Below the pieces are notes generated by a model. The model made no database searches. It saw only the letters and a list, made by a program, of their open reading frames with translations, and had not been told where the DNA came from. The position numbers were made by a program, and so were the translations under genes. This document shows positions 53,191-62,995 of a stretch of DNA of 64,000 nt, piece after piece. Each line of letters starts with the position of its first letter. Within the stretch, counting starts at the first letter, position 1. Source of the stretch: Methylobacterium sp. J-067 (GTDB lineage: Bacteria; Pseudomonadota; Alphaproteobacteria; Rhizobiales; Beijerinckiaceae); assembly GCF_022829465.1 (NCBI RefSeq), contig NZ_JAKSXZ010000105.1, forward strand, positions 1 to 64,000, written 5' to 3'.

Positions 53191-53789
53191 CGGACGACGA
53201 ACAGACCCTCGGTGAAATTCTCGGCGTGGCCGAGGCGGCGCCCTCGACGTGGCAGGAATGGGTGGGCGGGATCCTCCTCGACGCGGCGTCGCAGAAGCCG
53301 GAGGCCGCGTTCGCCCCGGTGCAGATTACCGTCTCCGACCCGCTGGCTTGGGTTGATGAGCAGATCCGGGGCGCGACCGGCCGACAGGTCGGCAACATGC
53401 CAGTCTGGGTGAGGTTCTTCCGCCCGGCGCAGGACATCGGTGCCCTTTTCGTCCTCTCTGCGCCTCACCCTCTCGACGGGGCCGACCTCGTGATGGTCGC
53501 CAACCGGGGGATGATGACGCGCGGGTTGATCCGGGACCTGTGCCGCTGGGCCTTCTACGCGGTCAACCTGTCCCGCGTCGTGATCCGCATCCCCGTCGAG
53601 CGTGCCGATCTTCAGGACTACGCCCGCCGCGCCGGCTTCACGTTCGAGGGCATCGCCCGCGACCTCTACGGCGTGGGCGCCGATGGTCAGGTCTGGGCGA
53701 TGTCGGCGGCCCGCTGCCGCTGGCTCCCGAAGCCGCCACCCGCGATCCCGCCCGACACCTCCCCGCCCGCCAGCCTCAAGGTCCACTGA
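53187..53789 (+). CDS. GNAT-like phage protein
   Basis: 200 residues from the ATG at 53187. The second half resembles an acetyltransferase fold: RVVIRIPVERADLQDYARRAGFTFEGIARDLYG is the usual pattern of strand 5, helix and final strands in GNAT proteins, used in several phages next to internal virion genes. The first half, a WQEWVGGILLDAA start, is unknown. It is followed 3 bp later by the next virion-like gene. Confidence 0.65.
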   Translation: MADDEQTLGEILGVAEAAPSTWQEWVGGILLDAASQKPEAAFAPVQITVSDPLAWVDEQIRGATGRQVGNMPVWVRFFRPAQDIGALFVLSAPHPLDGADLVMVANRGMMTRGLIRDLCRWAFYAVNLSRVVIRIPVERADLQDYARRAGFTFEGIARDLYGVGADGQVWAMSAARCRWLPKPPPAIPPDTSPPASLKVH

Positions 53790-53791
53790 CG

Positions 53792-54649
53792 ATGAGCCTC
53801 TTCGACTTTTTCACCGGGGGCGCCGGTCAGACGGCGGCCAAGAACAACGCCGCCGCGATCAACACCGGCCTACAGCAGGGCGGGAATGCGCTGCTCACCT
53901 CCTATGGGCAGGGGCAGAACTACCTCCTTGGCTCGGACCAGGGGCTGGGGGCGTTTCAGTACGCGACCGCTGGGTATGATCGGGCGCGCGGCGATGTCGC
54001 GAACCAGTACGGCCAGACGCAGGATTACCTGGGGCAGGCAACCTCGGCCTATCAGCCTCTCGTCTCGGCCGGGCAAAACTCGCTTGGCACCTATTACGAC
54101 GCCATCGGTGCGAACGGTGCGGATGGCTCGGCAAGAGCTGCGTCGGCGTTCCAGGCCGCGCCGGGCTACAATTACGCCATGGACCAAGCATTGGGAGCGG
54201 TCCAGCGGTCGGCGGCGGCACGCGGCGGCCTTGCCGGCAGGAATGCTACTGCGGACATCTTGAAGACGGCCACAGGTTTAGCGGACCAAGGTTTTCAACA
54301 GTACATCGACAACCTGAAAGGCGGGGTCGGCACCTACGCCACGGGCGTGCAGGGGGTAGCAAACGGCCTGACCACGCAGGGTGGTGCCAGCCAGAGCTAC
54401 GGTAACGCCCTGTCGGCCCTCGGCACAGGGCTCGGCAACGCGCAGGCCACGATCCTCGGCCAAGGCGCGGGCCTACAACAGAACCTCGGCAACCAGTTCA
54501 ACGCCCTCATCAACAATTCAACGGGCGCCCTCGTGAGCAACAACAACGCTCTCGCGGCCAGCCAGACGAAGGCCAGCGAGAACGCCCTCGGCGCCATCGT
54601 CGGGCTCGGCAAGTCCGCGCTCGACTTCAACCCGTTCAAGGGTCTCTGA
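53792..54649 (+). CDS. Phage structural protein (internal virion/tail type)
   Basis: 285 residues, very rich in Gly, Ala, Gln and Asn, with repeated patterns such as YGQGQNYLLGS and YGQTQDYLGQA and GLGNAQATILGQGAGLQQNLG. The C-terminus is a GLGKSALDFNPF segment. This style matches small internal or tail proteins placed before the transglycosylase in podovirus-like prophages. The ATG at 53792 directly follows the previous gene. Confidence 0.68.
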   Translation: MSLFDFFTGGAGQTAAKNNAAAINTGLQQGGNALLTSYGQGQNYLLGSDQGLGAFQYATAGYDRARGDVANQYGQTQDYLGQATSAYQPLVSAGQNSLGTYYDAIGANGADGSARAASAFQAAPGYNYAMDQALGAVQRSAAARGGLAGRNATADILKTATGLADQGFQQYIDNLKGGVGTYATGVQGVANGLTTQGGASQSYGNALSALGTGLGNAQATILGQGAGLQQNLGNQFNALINNSTGALVSNNNALAASQTKASENALGAIVGLGKSALDFNPFKGL

Positions 54650-54662
54650 GGGAGGGCGCGCG

Positions 54663-56972
54663 ATGTCGTTCGGGGAAACCTTCGCCGCCTTCGGCAGTCT
54701 TGGGGACGCCTACAGGCAGGGTAAGCAGCGGGACGCCTTGGCCGCCCTGGGGGCGCCGATCCAGGCGGGCGACTATGCCGGAGCGGCTAAAGCTGCGTTC
54801 GAGGCGGGCGACCCGGGGACCGGCATCGGCCTCCTGAAACTCGGGCAGGCCGCGCAGCTTGAGGCCCGAAAGCAGGCGTTCGCCCAGGACTTCAGCAGCG
54901 GTCTCGGCGCGATCATGGGCGGCGGCGGCGGTGGCGACACGGGCGTACCTCTCCCGGTCTCGGATGCCGGCCGTTCGGTCCCGTCCTTCCTCGACAGTTC
55001 GAGCCCGAGCAGCGGCTACGTGGCGGGGCTGTTCAAGCGCGAGAGCAACAACAACGATTTCGCGCAGGCGCCGACCTCCTCGGCCCGTGGTGCCGGCCAG
55101 TTCACGCGGGGGACGTGGAACCGGCTCGCATCGCAGAGCCCCGACTTAAACCTCACGCCGGTCGGCAACGGTCAGGACGGGCGGACGGATCGCGCCCAGA
55201 TGGTGCAGGCGACGAACGCCCTCACGGCGCAGAATGAGGGCGTGCTGCAAGGCTCCGGCCTGCCGGTCACGGATGCCAGCCGCTACGCCCTGCACTTCCT
55301 CGGCGCTGGTGGCGGCCGGCGGCTCGTGGCGGGCGTGATGCGCAATCCTGATGCGCCGGCTGCGAGCTACGCTGATGCGGCTCAGGTGGCCGCCAATCGG
55401 AACGTGTTTTTCAATCGCGACGGCTCGCCGAAGAGTGGCGCGCAGGTGATGGCAGATTTCGGCCGTTCGTTCGGCGGCGGCGGCGCCTCGACGGTGCGGC
55501 AGGCCCAGGCTGCGCCGGCTCCCGGCCCGGTTGCGTATGCCGATGATGAGGCGGGCGTGCAGGCCCTTGAGCAGCGGATGGGAATGACGCCTCCGGCCTC
55601 GCGGCAGGTGGCGAGTGCCGACCCGCAGGCTGATCTTCCGGCGGAAGGCGCGCAGGAAGCGGCGTTCTACGTCCCGCCGGCCGGCACCGTCGCGAGCCCC
55701 GCGCCGGGCCTCTCAGGGTCAGGGCAGGCGAGCGGGCGCCCCGTGCCGGTGCTGTCCCTGCCGTCCTCGTCCTCGAACGCGCCAGCCCCTGTCGGCACCT
55801 TCGGCGGGCGGACCATGACGATGCCGGGTGAGGGTGGCGCGCCGCCCCAGGTCGCAGCGGCGCAGGCACCGCAGGACGCCACGGTCGCCCGCCAGCCGGT
55901 CGGGGCGATCCAGGCGTCTCCCCTTGGCCAGCGGATCCCGTTCCTGATGCGGGCGCTGGCCTCGCCGTACATCGAGGGCGGCCAGAAGGAATTGGCCAGC
56001 ACCCTGCTGCGGCAGGCGCTGGACGAGGCGAAGATGCCCGATACCGTGAAGGAGTTCATGTGGGCGCGGGCTCACGGGATGACACAGGCCACGTCCCCGA
56101 ACGCCTACGCCTTGGAGAAGCAGCGCAACCCCGGCGCCGACCTTCAAGCCCAGATCCGAACCCGCGAGCAGGAGGGTATTCGGCTTGGGATGCAGCCGGG
56201 CTCGCCCGAGTTGCAGAACTACGCCCTTGGGTACAAGCCGACCATCGAAAAGGACGAGGGCGCCAAGGTCACGGCTCAGATCGAGGCCCGCCGGGCGCAG
56301 GCGCCGAGCCTCGGCCTTGAGGAAGGCACCCCCGCCTATCGCTCGTTCGTCGGCACCGGCAAGCTCGGTGCGGATCGCGACATGAGCGCGGCCGACAAGA
56401 AGGCCATCGACACGGCGGACAACGCGGTGATCTCCGCGCAGTCGTCCATTCACATGCTCGAACAGGCCAAAGAGCTGTCCAAGGACGCTTACGGCGGTCC
56501 GTTCGCGAGCGAGCGCGGCAAGTTCATGAGCACGTTCGGCGGGGAGCGTGGGCAGGCGACCCAGGAACTGGACAACCTCGTCACGACGAACGCCCTCACG
56601 AACCTCAAGAGCATCTTCGGCGGCAACCCGACCGAGGGCGAGCGCAAGATCCTCCTCGATGTCGCCGGATCCTCGAACCTCCCGCACGAACTGCGGGTGA
56701 AGGTCTATCAGCGCGCCATCGACGCGGCGCAGTTGCGGATGCAGCAGAACGCCGACCGCGCCGCCCAGATCCGGGAGGGCACCTATTACCGCCCCGGCTC
56801 CGGTCCTGGGCGTGGCGCTGATGCTGGCGGGGGTGATGGCGGGCGCCAGCCTGCGGCACGGCAGGGCGCTCAATCTTCGCAGGGCGCACCGGCCGACCGC
56901 TTCGGCCAGCTCATCGGCTCCGGCATGACGAAGGCCCAAGCCTACGAACAGATGCACCGGGAGGGCTATTGA
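54663..56972 (+). CDS. Phage lytic transglycosylase/internal virion protein
   Basis: 769 residues. A lysozyme-like transglycosylase domain lies at about 118-270: catalytic Glu 127 in FKRESNNND, then ARGAGQFTRGTWN and a HFLGAGGGRRLV segment. Pro/Ala-rich linkers and a long helical part follow. Such enzymes travel in the virion and open peptidoglycan during DNA entry. The next gene starts within its stop (TGATG). Confidence 0.8.
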   Translation: MSFGETFAAFGSLGDAYRQGKQRDALAALGAPIQAGDYAGAAKAAFEAGDPGTGIGLLKLGQAAQLEARKQAFAQDFSSGLGAIMGGGGGGDTGVPLPVSDAGRSVPSFLDSSSPSSGYVAGLFKRESNNNDFAQAPTSSARGAGQFTRGTWNRLASQSPDLNLTPVGNGQDGRTDRAQMVQATNALTAQNEGVLQGSGLPVTDASRYALHFLGAGGGRRLVAGVMRNPDAPAASYADAAQVAANRNVFFNRDGSPKSGAQVMADFGRSFGGGGASTVRQAQAAPAPGPVAYADDEAGVQALEQRMGMTPPASRQVASADPQADLPAEGAQEAAFYVPPAGTVASPAPGLSGSGQASGRPVPVLSLPSSSSNAPAPVGTFGGRTMTMPGEGGAPPQVAAAQAPQDATVARQPVGAIQASPLGQRIPFLMRALASPYIEGGQKELASTLLRQALDEAKMPDTVKEFMWARAHGMTQATSPNAYALEKQRNPGADLQAQIRTREQEGIRLGMQPGSPELQNYALGYKPTIEKDEGAKVTAQIEARRAQAPSLGLEEGTPAYRSFVGTGKLGADRDMSAADKKAIDTADNAVISAQSSIHMLEQAKELSKDAYGGPFASERGKFMSTFGGERGQATQELDNLVTTNALTNLKSIFGGNPTEGERKILLDVAGSSNLPHELRVKVYQRAIDAAQLRMQQNADRAAQIREGTYYRPGSGPGRGADAGGGDGGRQPAARQGAQSSQGAPADRFGQLIGSGMTKAQAYEQMHREGY

Positions 56973-59900
56973 TGGCTGGCGGCGTGGCGTTCGATCCGAC
57001 CGAGTTCGCGGCGTTCAAGTCAGGGCGCGGGTCGGAGCGGGGCGGCCAAGGTGAGGCGCCCGCCGTCGCGTTCAACCCGGATGAGTTCAAGGCGTTCAAA
57101 GAGCGGGCGGTCGCGCCTCGTGCCTCTGGCTCGGCGCCCGCGAGCTTTGATGATCGTTTCGGCTCCGGCCCGATGGCCTCAACCTCGGACACCTCGTCGC
57201 CGCTCGGCGCGGGGCTCCGGCGGACGGCGGACGAGGAGCTTGTCGGCAAGCCCGACGCCTCGACCCCGTTCATGGCTGCGATCCTGCGGGCCGGCAACGC
57301 GGCAGGGCTCAACCTCCCCCGGAACGCGGCGGCGGCCATCGCGTCCGCACCGGGGGTCGGCAACGGCCGGTCGTTCTCGGAAAACTACAGCCTCGCGAAG
57401 GACCAGGAAGAAGCCTTGGCCCGGCAGGCTCCGAAGTCGGCGCTGGCGGGTACGGCGGCCGGCATCGTGGGCGGGGCGGTAGCCCTGCCGGCGTTCAAGG
57501 CTGCGGAGGGGGCTGGTCTCGGGGCTCGGGCGATTGCGAACCTTAAGACGGGCGCGGCCTATGGTGGTCTCACCGAGTTTGCGGACACCAAGGAAGGGAC
57601 CGACTTCTTGAAGGGCGCTGCCATCGGCGGCGCTCTCGGTGCTGGCGGTGGCGCGGTCATCGACAAGCTGGCCCCGCCGGTCATCTCGGCCGCGAGCCGG
57701 GCGCTCGCTCCGGTTCTTGAGCGGTTCGGTGCCGGCTCGGTTGCGTCGTCGGGCGGGTTCACGCCAGCGGCGCGCGAGGCCCTGAGGGCCGCCGGTCTGG
57801 ATGCCGACAACCTGCCGCCCGAGTTGGCCGCGCACGTCGAGCGGATCTTCGCGACCAAGGGCGCCTCTCCGGCGGCGGCGCGCGAGGCGCAGGCGGCCGA
57901 GTTCGGCTTGCCGCTCTCTCGGGGGCAGGCGACGCAGGATCCGGCGGCGCTGGCGGCGGAAGGCCGGGCACTGGCTGGACGAGCTGGCGACAAGGCTCAG
58001 ACCATCGGGGAGGATTTCGCGAGCCGGCAGGCCGGTGCCGTCGCCACGACGCGTGATCGCTTCCTCGGCATGGCGGCCGGCGAGGCCCCCCGCATCGACA
58101 GCCCCCAAACGGCGTTCGAGGCAGCGGCGGAACGTGCCCGGCAGGCTCAAGCCGCCCAGGCCGAACAGGCGAGCGTCGCGCAGCGCGGCGTGGACGATAC
58201 CTTGCGGGCCGTGCGGGGTCGTGGCGATGGCGACGCCCTCGACAGTGCGACCAGCGCGGCGGCGGGGGTGCGTGGCGCGGCCGAACAGGCGCGCGGGGCC
58301 TACCGGGCCGCCTACGGCGAGGCGGGACAGTTCCCCGGCGAGTTCGCCCCCGGCGCCCTGGATCAGGCCGGGTCGCGGGTGCGGGATCGTCTCGGCGCCG
58401 ATGTCCCGATTGACCCGGTGCTGACCCCGGCCGCGAACCGGGCGATTGCCGACCTCGATGCCGTGCCGGGCCTGTTCAACCTAGGGCCGGGCGAGGGGCC
58501 GAACCTTCAGCAGGTGGAGCAGCTACGGAAACGCCTCGTCACCTATCGGGGCGCGACGGCGACCAATCCCACCGACCGGCGGGCGATGGATCGGATCCTC
58601 GCGGAGTTCGACAACCATCTTGAGGCGGCGATGGGCTCCGGCCTGTTCGGGCCTCGACAGGCCGCAGGCGCGCGAAATTTGCCCGCTGACGGCTTCCCCG
58701 GCGATCTGCCTGCCTCCGGCGCTCCGGCGTCGCTCCCGGCCGCTGGCGGAGCTCCTGCGCGTGGCGGCAACCCGGAGACGGTGACGCAATACCTCGCCCG
58801 AACCGGCGGGATCCCGCTCGATGCCGAGGCGCGGGCCGCCGACCTCCACCGGACATACATTCCGGGGCGTGGCACGCTCGCCCGCAACGACGCGCCGACC
58901 TGGGATCAGATCCGGGTCCGCATGGCCGAGGAAGGCTTCCTCCCGCCCGACATGACCGGCACCGCCTCGTCGCGGGACGTGGCCGATTGGGTGCGTGGGG
59001 CGATCCACGATGAGCGTGTGAATGGGCGGCCTACGGTTCGGATGGCGGATCAGGAAGCCGCTGCCGGGCGCCGCGCGTCCGAAGTGGTCTCGGACCAGAA
59101 CGCGGACCACGCCGCGATGGTGGATCGGCAGGCCCGCCGCATGGCGATTGACTTGGAAGGCTACGGCTTCCGGCCCCAGGACCTCGACCGCGCCGCGCTG
59201 AACGATGCGGCCGAGCACATCGTCTTGGGTCGCCATACCGACCCGGCCGACGCCTACGAGGCCGCGTTGATGGCGCGCGAGGGCGCCGGCCAGGGGCGGG
59301 CAGGTGCGGCGCATGACGTGCCGTTCGACGGGCCGACCTCCGTTGCGACGAGCGATGCCTTGCCGGGGTCTGACATGGCCCCGCTCGAAGCGATGCAGCG
59401 GGCGCGCGGCCTGTTCCGGCAGTTCAAACAGGCGTTCGCGCCCCGGTTCTCCGGCGACACAGCCGGGAACAACCTCCGGCGGATCCTCGAACGGGACGCC
59501 TCGCCCAACGAAGTCGCGGCCATGCTGTTCGGCTCGCCCGGCTCCGGCCGGATCCAGAGCGGACAGCTTCAGACCCTCACCCGGTTGCGGGATGCGGTCG
59601 CCGCGGACAGCGAAACATGGGCGGCGGTGCAACGGGGTATCATCGCCCGGCACCTGGGCGGCGAGGGCCGGGATCTCGGGGCACGCCTCGACTACCTCTT
59701 GCGGGGCGACGGACGGACCCTGACGCCCTTCCTGTCAGAGGGGCAGCGCGCCGGCCTCGGTCGGTTGCGGGGCGCCGTGGCGCAGGCGGAAGCGGCGGGG
59801 CGGCCGGTGCCGACCTGGGCGTCCGACCTCGAACGCAGCGGGTTCGATCCGAACGCGGTCTCGCGCAGCATCTTCGGCGGCTCCGGTGCCATCGGCTCCA

Positions 59901-60439
59901 AGCCGGGGGCGGTGAACGAAGCCCAGGCCGCGAAAGCCTTCCTCGGCGCCGACAGTCAGGAATGGGCGGGCCTGCGGCAAGCAGCGGTGCATCGCCTCCT
60001 CGACCCGGAAACCTCGGCCGGAAAGACCGTCGCGGCCCTGCGGGACTTCATCAACGGCTCCGGCAAGGGCGTGGCGAGCACGCTGTTCAACCCGGAGGAG
60101 CTGGCGCACCTGAACCGCTTCGGGGCGGCCCTGCAATCGACCATCCGGCCGGATGGGGCGGCCAAGACAGGCGCCGGAGCGGAGATCGCGAAGAAAGCGG
60201 CGGCGAAGGCCCTCGACCTCGTGATGGGCGCCGTCGCGTTGAAGGTCGGCGGGTTGCCGGCTGCGGCCGGGACGCTGGCGGCCAAGCCGACCGAGAGGCT
60301 GATAGCCGGCGGGATCGGCGCCCGTGCGGCTCGACGGTCGTTCGAGGGCGGCGCGCCTCGGGTGCGGGTGTCGCTTCCTTCCCTGCCGCCCCTCGGCAGT
60401 CTCGCAACCGGCGAGGGGCTGGCGGTGGGGCAGCAATAA
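56972..60439 (+). CDS. Large phage internal virion-like protein
   Basis: 1155 residues, Ala/Gly/Arg-rich, mostly helical. Two copies of a short motif open it: VAFDPTEFAAFK at residues 5-16 and VAFNPDEFKAFK at 32-43. Hydrophobic, glycine-rich stretches (about 145-200 and near 1085-1120) could insert into membranes. Size and place after the transglycosylase gene match the large ejection proteins of podoviruses. No enzyme motif is visible. GGAGGG precedes the ATG. Confidence 0.72.
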   Translation: MAGGVAFDPTEFAAFKSGRGSERGGQGEAPAVAFNPDEFKAFKERAVAPRASGSAPASFDDRFGSGPMASTSDTSSPLGAGLRRTADEELVGKPDASTPFMAAILRAGNAAGLNLPRNAAAAIASAPGVGNGRSFSENYSLAKDQEEALARQAPKSALAGTAAGIVGGAVALPAFKAAEGAGLGARAIANLKTGAAYGGLTEFADTKEGTDFLKGAAIGGALGAGGGAVIDKLAPPVISAASRALAPVLERFGAGSVASSGGFTPAAREALRAAGLDADNLPPELAAHVERIFATKGASPAAAREAQAAEFGLPLSRGQATQDPAALAAEGRALAGRAGDKAQTIGEDFASRQAGAVATTRDRFLGMAAGEAPRIDSPQTAFEAAAERARQAQAAQAEQASVAQRGVDDTLRAVRGRGDGDALDSATSAAAGVRGAAEQARGAYRAAYGEAGQFPGEFAPGALDQAGSRVRDRLGADVPIDPVLTPAANRAIADLDAVPGLFNLGPGEGPNLQQVEQLRKRLVTYRGATATNPTDRRAMDRILAEFDNHLEAAMGSGLFGPRQAAGARNLPADGFPGDLPASGAPASLPAAGGAPARGGNPETVTQYLARTGGIPLDAEARAADLHRTYIPGRGTLARNDAPTWDQIRVRMAEEGFLPPDMTGTASSRDVADWVRGAIHDERVNGRPTVRMADQEAAAGRRASEVVSDQNADHAAMVDRQARRMAIDLEGYGFRPQDLDRAALNDAAEHIVLGRHTDPADAYEAALMAREGAGQGRAGAAHDVPFDGPTSVATSDALPGSDMAPLEAMQRARGLFRQFKQAFAPRFSGDTAGNNLRRILERDASPNEVAAMLFGSPGSGRIQSGQLQTLTRLRDAVAADSETWAAVQRGIIARHLGGEGRDLGARLDYLLRGDGRTLTPFLSEGQRAGLGRLRGAVAQAEAAGRPVPTWASDLERSGFDPNAVSRSIFGGSGAIGSKPGAVNEAQAAKAFLGADSQEWAGLRQAAVHRLLDPETSAGKTVAALRDFINGSGKGVASTLFNPEELAHLNRFGAALQSTIRPDGAAKTGAGAEIAKKAAAKALDLVMGAVALKVGGLPAAAGTLAAKPTERLIAGGIGARAARRSFEGGAPRVRVSLPSLPPLGSLATGEGLAVGQQ

Positions 60440-60442
60440 GCT

Positions 60443-60817
60443 TCAGGCTGCGAGAGTGGTCGCCACGACCATAAAAACGAGGAGCAGCGTGCCGAAGATC
60501 GGGAACGCTCGCTGCTTCCAAGTTTGGCCGCTCGATAGAACGAAGGTCTGAACCAACGCGAAAACGACGACAATCCCCAAGCCTTGCCCTGCCAGGGCTA
60601 TGCCAAAAATGTCTAATCCACTCGCCGCGCGCAGATCGCTTCGCAAGTAGACGAATAATCCAAGTGCGCTGATGTAGCCTATTAGACCAAGCTCATATTG
60701 CCACGTCGGCTTTCCGCGCCTCCGCTCATTCTGGTGGCCGCGCCACATCGCGGTGAACCAGAACACTGTCACGATGGTGGCCGCAGCAATCGGCCCGATC
60801 AGAACCTTGAGCGGCAT
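60443..60817 (-). CDS. Four-helix membrane protein of unknown function
   Basis: 124 residues from the ATG at 60817, with hydrophobic helices near 5-24, 40-60, 72-93 and 103-122. Read against the virion genes and convergent with the large one, 3 bp apart. No family recognised. A holin is conceivable from size and place, but four helices and orientation make this weak. Confidence 0.6.
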   Translation of the reverse strand: MPLKVLIGPIAAATIVTVFWFTAMWRGHQNERRRGKPTWQYELGLIGYISALGLFVYLRSDLRAASGLDIFGIALAGQGLGIVVVFALVQTFVLSSGQTWKQRAFPIFGTLLLVFMVVATTLAA

Positions 60818-61025
60818 CGGCTCAACATGGCGGTACGGCCTGCGGGTGTCGAGGATCGCGTGCCCACCAGATGCTACCGCAGGCTGACGGCGGGCTGACA
60901 GGGCGAGGCACAAGGGGGAAAGCGCCTGCCGGTCGTAAAAGAAATTTGCTGGGCAGGCGCCGAGTGGCCGTTCTGCCTTTCGTCATCTCGGCCAAGGATG
61001 GGGCTTCAACCATGGGAGCCCGCCA

Positions 61026-61427
61026 ATGCCGAACGATAAGCCCGCCTTCTCGACCATCCAAGAAGTCCGCAAGCGCCGCCATGCCGAGGTGTCGGCCGAG
61101 AGTGCCGCCAAGCGGAAGGGGAGGAATGCGCCTCGCCGCGATGATGTCGCCCGCGTCGCCTTGTTCGTGACCCTGATGCAGTACCGTGGGTCGAACCACG
61201 ACACGGCCCGCGCGGTGGTTCGGAAGGCCCTGATGAGCCTCCTGACCGATGCCGGCTACTGCCCCAAGGAGGCCGATGCCGTGTTCGACGCAATGGTCCA
61301 GCGGATTGGCCCCGACCTCGATAGTTACTTGATGAAGCGCGGCATCAGCCGGGAAGTCCGCAACTCCTGGCGCGCTCGCAACGGTCTTGATGCGCTCCCG
61401 CTCCTGTCAGCCGCTGAGGAGGAGTAA
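61026..61427 (+). CDS. Phage or host protein of unknown function
   Basis: 133 residues, basic at first (VRKRRHAEVSAESAAKRKGRN), then helical (ALFVTLMQYRGSNHDTARAVVRKALMSLLTDAG). GGGAG precedes the ATG. No family recognised. It is probably the last gene of the prophage; after it the sequence becomes host-type. Confidence 0.6.
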   Translation: MPNDKPAFSTIQEVRKRRHAEVSAESAAKRKGRNAPRRDDVARVALFVTLMQYRGSNHDTARAVVRKALMSLLTDAGYCPKEADAVFDAMVQRIGPDLDSYLMKRGISREVRNSWRARNGLDALPLLSAAEEE

Positions 61428-61507
61428 CGGGGGAGTATGGGGGTGAGGGGTCAGCTGCTGATCGAAAAGTCCGTTACTTCCGTCTCTGGCAGTGGCATCT
61501 GTTCGGC

Positions 61508-61765
61508 ATGACGACGCCCGACCGAGACAGTTGCGAGGTGCTGATCGACGGAGCTTGGACGCTCGTTCCGGTAGCCGAGGCGCACACCCATCACCGTGCC
61601 GCGAAGAAACGCTGTCCGGACTGCCATGGACAGGTCCGCACCCACGGAACCTACGTGGCACAGCAGAGGATCGCCATGGCTCATCTTCGAAGCCACGATG
61701 GCTGCCCGAGGATCGTGCAGCGGTATACTGGTACGCCGAAGTTGCACCCAGATGCACTCAGCTGA
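61508..61765 (+). CDS. Small zinc-ribbon-like protein
   Basis: 85 residues with CPDCHGQVRTHGTY in the middle and HTHHRAAKK before it, a likely small metal site (CxxC with His). Very similar short proteins occur many times in Methylobacterium chromosomes. Function unknown. First gene that I place outside the prophage. Confidence 0.65.
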   Translation: MTTPDRDSCEVLIDGAWTLVPVAEAHTHHRAAKKRCPDCHGQVRTHGTYVAQQRIAMAHLRSHDGCPRIVQRYTGTPKLHPDALS

Positions 61766-61839
61766 CGAGCGCTGATCGGCTCAAGAGGAACGGTGTCGTT
61801 AGGCCATGTGTTGGCTCTTGCTCAGACGGGAGACACATC

Positions 61840-62055
61840 ATGAAGCGGATTGTGATCGCGACCTCAGCTTTGGCTCTCGGCGCCCTTGTGAGTGGTGCTC
61901 CTGCGCAGGCCAAGGGATGCTTAAAGGGTGCGGTTGTAGGCGGCGTCGCCGGCCATATGGCCGGGCACGGCAAAGCCGGGGCTGCTGCCGGATGCGCCGT
62001 GGGGCATCACAAGGCCAACAAGGCGAGCAAAAGCGGCGGACAGGGCCAGCAGTAA
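61840..62055 (+). CDS. Small exported glycine-rich protein
   Basis: 71 residues: signal peptide (MKRIVIATSALALGALVSG, cut after APAQA) and a glycine-zipper-like middle (GAVVGGVAGHMAGHGKAGAAAG) with two Cys and several His. Such motifs insert in or span membranes. GGGAGA precedes the ATG. Host-type. Confidence 0.75.
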   Translation: MKRIVIATSALALGALVSGAPAQAKGCLKGAVVGGVAGHMAGHGKAGAAAGCAVGHHKANKASKSGGQGQQ

Positions 62056-62158
62056 AGAACTGCAGGCTTTCGCGTACGACACGGCGAAGGCCATGGCCCA
62101 GCTCGCGCGGGCCAAAGGGACGCACGATGAGTTGATCGCTGCTGCTTCGGGACGCTGA
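62051..62158 (+). pseudogene. Possible gene remnant
   Basis: An open stretch of 35 codons without a good start (KELQAFAYDTAKAMAQLARA and on to a TGA at 62158) reads like the end of a small helical protein. It may be a short gene from the ATG at 62093 or the tail of a lost gene. Confidence 0.3.
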
Positions 62159-62305
62159 GGCGGCCTCGTCGGGTTTCATACCCCGTAAGCTCGATGCTCG
62201 GCTTAACGAGGAAGTCGATCCGACGAAGAGGGCCGAATGAAAATACCGATCCACTCGACAACCCAAATTTGAGCACGGCAGTATCCCCTCCTACGGAGGG
62301 CGCTA

Positions 62306-62629
62306 ATGCTCATTTCAAATTTCAGGGGCCGCGGATCATATATTCCGTTCCAGCGCGCCTGGGGCTCCATACTTTTCATGTCTGCTTTTGCGGCCGTAGG
62401 CAGCTTGCAGGCGCGGGAGTTCCGGGAGCCAGACGAAAGCGCCTTGGACCGACACGGCCACTATGTCAGCCGCTCGGATGGCCAAACTGTGCACCAGCCT
62501 GCGAAGACGCGAAATGGATCGAAGCCCTCAGGTGCTACTGCGCACTGCCGGGACGGCACATGGAGCTTCAGCCATACGCATCGAGGCACCTGTTCTCGCC
62601 ATGGTGGTGTTGCGAGCTCGGAGCGATAG
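62306..62629 (+). CDS. DUF3761-domain exported protein
   Basis: 107 residues. After a hydrophobic N-terminal stretch (WGSILFMSAFAAVGSLQA) comes the DUF3761 pattern: DRHGHYVSRSDGQTVHQPA, then GATAHCRDGTWSFSHTHRGT followed by CSRHGGV. The two Cys probably form a disulfide. GGAGGGCG precedes the ATG. Function of the family is unknown. Confidence 0.8.
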   Translation: MLISNFRGRGSYIPFQRAWGSILFMSAFAAVGSLQAREFREPDESALDRHGHYVSRSDGQTVHQPAKTRNGSKPSGATAHCRDGTWSFSHTHRGTCSRHGGVASSER

Positions 62630-62995
62630 CCTCCGCTGAAAAGCCTGCGGCGTGCACCAGGGCGAACCGCGCGACGCAATCCTGCACTTGGTTGGAGCCA
62701 ACGCTACCCGATGAACCCGCGCCAACGGTCGGCCGAAAGAGGCGTAGGCCGAAGGGCCAACCGATCCGTGATGGCGCCGCAACCCTTGCCCCCGTCATCG
62801 ACCTGACGACCAAGCCCGCTTTTTGAGTTTTGCCGGGATAAATAAGCAAGCGACTAAACCGCTCGTTCTAGCGCTACGTAGGTCAAATGTGTCCGCGACG
62901 TTTGAGCTATCTGGTGCATAGGCACTATAAATAGCTTGCTTGAATAACGACCATGGCCCATGTGCCTCAGCACCATAGACCTAAGGACTTGGGAA
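62630..62995. other. Gene-free stretch before the MucR-like gene
   Basis: About 370 bp. One frame stays open through most of it, but the predicted protein has no signal, domain or ribosome site and overlaps DUF3761 in another frame. The last 130 bp are A/T-richer and probably hold the promoter of the next gene. Confidence 0.4.

Noticed and set aside
62194..62826. 210-codon frame overlapping DUF3761
   Set aside because: It runs in another frame over a gene with a clear family match and has no ribosome site; its Cys/Trp-rich composition is a shadow effect.
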